Origin: JALVIU01 sp964462295 | GTDB lineage: Bacteria; Atribacterota; JALVIU01 | NCBI GenBank assembly: GCA_964462295.1 | Contig: CAYWXH010000070.1 | Coordinates: 1-9,365 of the forward strand | Reading direction: 5' to 3' | Length of the DNA: 9,365 nt | Shown: in pieces, positions 6,258 to 9,365 of the stretch | How the letters are laid out: the number at the start of each line of letters is the position of its first letter | How positions within the stretch are numbered: position 1 is the stretch's first letter | The notes under the pieces: generated by a model | The model's input: the letters and a program-made list of their open reading frames with translations, nothing else | Databases searched by the model: none | Told to the model about the DNA's origin: nothing | Position numbers and translations under genes: made by a program

Positions 6258-6539
6258 ATGAGAAGAATGTTAGAAATCACTATTCCTATAGAAGAAGATA
6301 TTTTAATTTCTTTGAAGGAATCTGAAGCTGAATTTAAAAAAGATATTAGATTTTGGGTTGGCCTTATTTTGTATAAAAAAGGAAAATTATCTTTAGGGAA
6401 GGCGGCCGAATTTTCTGGATATAACGAAATTTCTTTTATTAATCGTTTGTCTTTAGAAGGGGAAGCTATTTTTGACTATACAGATGGTGAAATATCTGAG
6501 ATTATTAATGACAGTAAGAAGTTAAGTAGTATAAAATGA
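6258..6539 (+). CDS. UPF0175-family antitoxin
   Basis: 93 residues. It follows the UPF0175 pattern: an N-terminal beta strand with a helix (ITIPIEEDILISLKESEAEF), then LYKKGKLSLGKAAEFSGY (39-56), the family's hallmark helix-turn-helix-like stretch, and a C-terminal acidic segment ending in DSKKL. UPF0175 proteins are antitoxins paired with DUF3368 PIN-domain toxins; they probably bind the toxin and the operon's own promoter. GAGG at 6248-6251, 6 nt before the ATG, supports this start. ATG 6267 is possible, and the TTG at 6219 lies in the spacer of the predicted promoter and is rejected. The stop overlaps the toxin start by 4 nt (ATGA), which is typical translational coupling in type II modules. 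It lies inside the segment bracketed by the 28-bp direct repeats. Confidence 0.87.
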   Translation: MRRMLEITIPIEEDILISLKESEAEFKKDIRFWVGLILYKKGKLSLGKAAEFSGYNEISFINRLSLEGEAIFDYTDGEISEIINDSKKLSSIK

Positions 6540-7033
6540 TCGTAGTTTCAAATACTACACCTATTATCTCTCTTTCTTCTATAGGAAAAATAGAACTTCT
6601 AAAAGAGATTTTTGGAATAATATATATTCCAGATGCAGTGTATTATGAATTAAGAGCTAAAAAGGATTATGGATATGAAGAAATAGATAATTTTGATATA
6701 TTTAAAAGGATACATGTAAAAGATAAGATCAAAAAAGATCTCTTACTTCGAGACTTAGGAGAAGGAGAATCAGAGGTTATAGTCTGTGGACTTGAAATGA
6801 AGGCTGATTTTATATTGATAGATGATAGGTTAGCTTATAAAATAGCAAAGTCATTAGACTTAACTCCTATAGGAACACTTGCTATTCTTATAGAGGCAAA
6901 AAGACGAAGACTTATAAATAATATAGGTCCCTTATTATATGAAATGCAAAGAAAGGGAAGATGGTATTCTAATAAGATAATAGAAAGGGTGCTTTTAGAA
7001 GTTGGTGAAAAACGGCTATTAAATGAGGAATAG
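6536..7033 (+). CDS. DUF3368 PIN-domain toxin (putative endoribonuclease) with acquired C-terminal tail
   Basis: 165 residues. It begins MIVVSNTTPIISL, the first PIN strand; Asn6 stands where many PIN nucleases have the first Asp, a variation I recall as common in DUF3368. Further acidic residues are E38, E76/E78/E80 (DLGEGESE) and the D96-D97 pair in LIDDRLAYKIA, matching the metal-binding positions of PIN RNases. The later GTLAILIEAKRR and LLEVGE are typical of the family end. The last residues, GEKRLLNEE (157-165), repeat the tail of the PAS protein (GEKRLLDEE) because the DNA is the second copy of the 28-bp direct repeat; the native toxin probably ended near VGE. The catalytic core is intact, so the toxin is probably active and held by the upstream antitoxin. 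The stop codon lies in the left arm of the convergent hairpin at 7025-7051. Confidence 0.86.
   Translation: MIVVSNTTPIISLSSIGKIELLKEIFGIIYIPDAVYYELRAKKDYGYEEIDNFDIFKRIHVKDKIKKDLLLRDLGEGESEVIVCGLEMKADFILIDDRLAYKIAKSLDLTPIGTLAILIEAKRRRLINNIGPLLYEMQRKGRWYSNKIIERVLLEVGEKRLLNEE
7004..7031 (+). repeat. 28-bp direct repeat, copy 2 (end of toxin gene)
   Basis: 27 of 28 bases match 6177-6204. It is translated in the same frame as in the PAS gene, giving GEKRLLNEE. The single change (A7022) turns Asp into Asn. It continues straight into the AGGGAG half of the terminator hairpin, so this copy, not copy 1, holds the original junction with downstream DNA. Confidence 0.9.
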
Positions 7034-7051
7034 GGAGTTTCCCTATTCCTC
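7025..7051. terminator. Perfect 12-bp hairpin shared by convergent genes (bidirectional)
   Basis: GAGGAATAGGGA (7025-7036) and TCCCTATTCCTC (7040-7051) form a 12-bp stem with a 3-nt loop. Because each arm contains GAG-GAA-TAG, both the toxin (plus strand) and the PAS/GGDEF-like gene (minus strand) end in Glu-Glu-stop inside the stem. Neither side is followed by a good T-run, so it may stop transcription weakly or protect both 3' ends. The coding regions are only 9 bp apart. Confidence 0.65.
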
Positions 7052-7774
7052 TACATCTATAATACTTCCATTGGGTCTTGCCTCTTTCAAAAGACTTGCT
7101 GCACGTTCCATGAGGGTGGAAAATGTATCCCCTTTGGTTGCAAATGTAGCTGCTATACTTATACCTTCAATACACCCTTCTTCTTTGTCTGCTACGCTTC
7201 TTATCCTATCAACTACAGTTCTTAATCCTTCAAAACTCTTATTTTCCATAAATAATAGTATAAGAATTTCACCCTCTCCGTATTTTATAAAACTTGCCTC
7301 ATCTACTATATCTGTCTCTCGAAGGATAGACTGTAGATTTTCTTTGACAAAATGAAGGTATCTATACCTCTCTTCTTTACACTCTTCATCCTCTTTTGTC
7401 TCAAGTGTAATAAGGACTACAGCCATTTCTATAAGACCCCTTCTCACCCTGGAGAGCTCTGACTTTATAAGTCCAAATAGACCATGGGGGTTTAAGATGC
7501 CTATTCCATAAAAGGATGTATCTTCATAGCCTAATAAAAGTTTGAGTATACCTCTATCTGTAAGAACTTCTCTTTGTTCCTCAAGCATTTCGTCATCTAA
7601 TTCTGGAAATATATCCAAGATATGTGGCCTTATCCTTTCTATCTCTCCTCTTTCAAGCTCTACCATACTTAGAAAGGCCTGATTTGCAAAAAATATGTTA
7701 AGATTCTTATCAAGAAAAAATATCCCGGTATTTAAATTTTCTATTAGGTCAGATACATAGTGGGGTATATTCAT
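7043..7774 (-). CDS. PAS plus degenerate GGDEF-like signalling protein
   Basis: 243 residues from the chosen start. The first roughly 110 residues form a PAS domain (ENLNTGIFFLDKNLNIFFAN). The C-terminal roughly 130 residues follow the fold pattern of a GGDEF domain: a DIVDEASFIKYGEGEILILL segment (155-174), a helix, an ISIAATF strand and an ERAASLLKEARPNG helix near the end. The signature is YGEGEI instead of YGGDEF, so diguanylate cyclase activity is unlikely; it may bind a nucleotide or act as a protein-interaction module. No membrane segment is seen, so it is probably cytoplasmic. The ATG at 7774 is preceded by AAAGGAGG with a 7-nt spacer; the in-frame GTG at 7792 lies upstream of that site and is not used. 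The gene starts 18 nt after the alcohol dehydrogenase stop, so the two form an operon. Confidence 0.75.
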   Translation of the reverse strand: MNIPHYVSDLIENLNTGIFFLDKNLNIFFANQAFLSMVELERGEIERIRPHILDIFPELDDEMLEEQREVLTDRGILKLLLGYEDTSFYGIGILNPHGLFGLIKSELSRVRRGLIEMAVVLITLETKEDEECKEERYRYLHFVKENLQSILRETDIVDEASFIKYGEGEILILLFMENKSFEGLRTVVDRIRSVADKEEGCIEGISIAATFATKGDTFSTLMERAASLLKEARPNGSIIDVEE

Positions 7775-7792
7775 CCCCCCACCTCCTTTCAC

Positions 7793-8962
7793 TTATGAAA
7801 AGTCGTAATCATATGCCCTTTCATAAATCTTTATTACATCTTCTTTGGTAAGTTTAACAGGGGTTACTTCAAACAATTTCCCCATAGTGTAGAAGGCATT
7901 TTCTGCCATTTCTGGGATCTTTTCCCTCTCTACACCTAGATCCTTAAGATTAAGCTTTGGTAAGTCTAAAAGTTTAATAAGACGAACAAGTGCATGCACA
8001 AAGCCTATTGCTGTTTTTCCTGCACCTAAGATCTTTGAGACAGTTATAAGTCTTGCCTCAACCTCTGGTGAAATGTATTCAAAAAATGCAGGTCCTAATG
8101 CTATAAGCCCTTGCCCATGGGGAATCTCAGGATAAAATGCAGAAAGTGCATGTTCTAGTGAATGATGGGCTATACATCCAGATAGTGCTTCACAAATCCC
8201 TGCTGCTGTGCTTGCCCAGGCAAGTTTCTCTCTTGCATCATAATTTTGTCCATCCTTTACTGCTACAGGGAGGTATATATTTATAAGTTCCATTGCCTCA
8301 AGTGCCAAAAGATCAGATGTGGGTTGATGCCCTACATTAAGGTATGATTCAAGTGCATGAAAGAATGCATCCATACCTGTAAATGCTGTCTGTTCTTTGG
8401 GAAGAGATAGGGTAAATTCAGGGTCTACTATAGAGTATTTGGGATAAATTATCTCATATCCTATACCAATTTTCTCCTTGGCCCCCTTTTTTGTGACAAC
8501 GGCAAAAGGATCTGCTTCTGTGCCTGTACCTGATGTAGTGGGAATAGCTATAAGCGGAAGGGCCTCTTTAGGTATTTTTCCTCCACCTGTTCCACCATGT
8601 ACATATTCCCAGAAGGGAAGGTCTCCTTTTGCTGTTATAGCTATTGCCTTTGCAGAATCTATGGTACTTCCCCCTCCAAGCCCAATGATAAAGTCTATCT
8701 CCTCATCTTTTGCTATTTTTGCTGCTTCATTTACTTCGGAATCAAGGGGGTTAGGGAGGATTTTGTCATATATAATATATTCTATTCCCTTTGAATCAAG
8801 TTCTTTGGTGACTCTATCAAGTTGTCCATATCGTCTCATGGCCCCAGATTTTCCTATTACGATCATTGCCTTTTTTCCAAGATTCTCTGCAGCAGTACCT
8901 AAATTCTTAATACTTTCTTTTCCGAAATAAATCTTTGTAGGCATATAGTATGTAAACTTCAT
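7793..8962 (-). CDS. Iron-containing alcohol dehydrogenase (Fe-ADH, group III)
   Basis: 389 residues, the usual length for the family. The N-terminal Rossmann-like half has the nucleotide-binding GLGGGSTIDSAKAIA (94-108) and the conserved PTTSGTGTEAD (141-151). The all-helical C-terminal half has the metal ligands by comparison with FucO: D198 and H202 (GMDAFFHALESY), H267 (HHSLEH) and H282 (PEIPHGQG). It should reduce aldehydes or oxidise alcohols with NAD(P)H in the cytoplasm, for example in fermentation; the exact substrate cannot be told. The catalytic set is complete. TGGAGGTGA at 8977-8969 supports the ATG at 8962, and an extended -10 promoter lies directly upstream. It is the first gene of an operon with the PAS/GGDEF-like gene, which suggests redox- or signal-linked control, though this is inference. 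Confidence 0.93.
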   Translation of the reverse strand: MKFTYYMPTKIYFGKESIKNLGTAAENLGKKAMIVIGKSGAMRRYGQLDRVTKELDSKGIEYIIYDKILPNPLDSEVNEAAKIAKDEEIDFIIGLGGGSTIDSAKAIAITAKGDLPFWEYVHGGTGGGKIPKEALPLIAIPTTSGTGTEADPFAVVTKKGAKEKIGIGYEIIYPKYSIVDPEFTLSLPKEQTAFTGMDAFFHALESYLNVGHQPTSDLLALEAMELINIYLPVAVKDGQNYDAREKLAWASTAAGICEALSGCIAHHSLEHALSAFYPEIPHGQGLIALGPAFFEYISPEVEARLITVSKILGAGKTAIGFVHALVRLIKLLDLPKLNLKDLGVEREKIPEMAENAFYTMGKLFEVTPVKLTKEDVIKIYERAYDYDFS

Positions 8963-8989
8963 AATGCTTCACCTCCAGTATCTATTTAT

Positions 8990-8998
8990 ATTATATCA
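8990..8998 (-). promoter_or_regulatory. Extended -10 promoter of the alcohol dehydrogenase operon
   Basis: On the minus strand TGA-TATAAT (8998-8990) is a textbook extended -10 element. The predicted transcript start is near 8983, a few bases ahead of the TGGAGGTGA ribosome binding site. The -35 region is AT-rich with no TTGACA-like hexamer, which an extended -10 can tolerate. Confidence 0.6.
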
Positions 8999-9052
8999 TA
9001 TTGGTAAAAATATTTGTATATATGTTGAAAAAATATAAATATTTGGGTACCA

Positions 9053-9365
9053 GAGATTGCCACGTCAGGGCAAAATACGCCCTTCCTCGCAATGACAGTG
9101 GGGTAGAGGCCGCCCACTGGATGCCATTATTGTGAGGCCCCTTTCTTTCCCTTCCCTGTTATTGCGAGCACCACAAAGTGGCCCGTGGCAATCTGCGGCC
9201 CCCAATGGTTTGTCATTGCGAGGCTCGTTTTGTGAACCGAAGCAATCTCTCTTTTGGGGTTCCCAATGCATCTTGGGCACGGAGATTGCTTCGTCGCCCA
9301 AAATGCGGGCTCCTCGCAATGACAGTTGGGGAACATTACGCGACCCCGTCAGGAGGCGTGGCAAT
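9053..9365. repeat. Palindromic repeat cluster 3 (continues past window end)
   Basis: Units seen: 9053-9096 (plus, CACG type), about 9124-9140 (degenerate half, minus), 9158-9194 (minus), 9212-9249 (minus), 9282-9323 (plus, TTCGTCG type) and 9334-9365 (minus, cut by the window end). Inner arms are complementary, for example GGGC/GCCC with an AAAATA loop in 9053-9096 and GCCC/GGGC in 9282-9323. From 9124 to 9323 the order of units and spacers is the same as at 46-250, in the same orientation. Open frames through this region are translated repeat and are not genes. There is no other recognisable content in this gene-free stretch. Confidence 0.9.

Larger units (their letters stand above)
6205..7031 (+). 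mobile_element. Probable inserted toxin-antitoxin cassette bounded by 28-bp direct repeats
   Basis: The 827-bp segment carries its own promoter, an antitoxin and a toxin gene, and ends with the second copy of the PAS-gene tail. Removing it on paper joins GAGGAAT to AGGGAG, which gives the PAS gene the stop GAG-GAA-TAG (138 residues) and places its end in the perfect hairpin at 7025-7051. No recombinase or transposase and no terminal inverted repeats are visible, so the mechanism (integration in trans, long target duplication, or repair-linked insertion) is unknown. Confidence 0.6.

Noticed and set aside
6205..7031. Ordinary transposon carrying the toxin-antitoxin pair
   Set aside because: No transposase and no terminal inverted repeats are visible, and a 28-bp duplication is longer than typical target-site duplications.
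7775..7792. GTG start at 7792 for the PAS/GGDEF-like gene
   Set aside because: The extra codons are the ribosome binding site itself (Lys-Gly-Gly-Gly-Gly). The ATG at 7774 is properly spaced from it.
9065..9364. Minus-strand frames in cluster 3
   Set aside because: Translated repeat units only, with the same peptide words as in the other clusters.

Overview
The window is AT-rich coding DNA interrupted by three GC-richer clusters of short palindromic repeats. It carries strong GGAGG-type ribosome binding sites, sigma70-like promoters and short operons with overlapping genes, so it is bacterial. The gene content (hemerythrin/DUF438 protein with a PAS partner, iron-containing alcohol dehydrogenase, UPF0175/DUF3368 toxin-antitoxin pair) fits an anaerobic or microaerophilic, possibly thermophilic bacterium. 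The run of exactly 100 Ns inside a repeat cluster suggests a scaffolded draft or metagenome assembly. I cannot name the species or phylum from sequence alone.

Layout. 1-250: repeat cluster 1. 330-2580 (minus): a two-gene operon, a YchF/DUF933-like protein with a degenerate G domain followed, with an 8-nt overlap, by an MFS exporter. 2776-3927 (minus): a secreted protein with a Pro/Thr-rich linker and Ig-like segments. 4020-4590: repeat cluster 2, with the gap at 4469-4568. 4708-7033 (plus): promoter, DUF1858-DUF438-hemerythrin protein, PAS protein, then an antitoxin/toxin pair. 7043-8962 (minus): iron-containing alcohol dehydrogenase followed by a PAS plus degenerate-GGDEF protein, convergent with the toxin gene. 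9053-9365: repeat cluster 3, running off the window end.

Most notable observations. (1) The toxin-antitoxin module is bracketed by a 28-bp direct repeat (27/28 identical, 6177-6204 and 7004-7031) derived from the 3' end of the PAS gene. The toxin now ends with the tail of the PAS protein, and collapsing the repeat on paper restores a normal PAS stop codon and a perfect 12-bp hairpin shared with the convergent gene. This looks like a small 827-bp insertion that took over the end of a sensor operon and placed the toxin module downstream of it. (2) The repeat clusters are not random scatter. The same ordered composite (same-direction hairpin units, a conserved inverting spacer, then one opposite unit of a fixed subtype) appears at both window ends in one orientation and in the middle in the other. 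(3) Two signalling or GTPase proteins have lost the catalytic motif of their family (YchF-like switch II; GGDEF).

How the genes may work together (inference): the hemerythrin and PAS proteins are normally one polypeptide in this family and probably form an oxygen/redox/NO-responsive sensor pair. The alcohol dehydrogenase operon facing them carries another PAS protein. The YchF-like protein and exporter are translationally coupled, but no shared pathway is evident.
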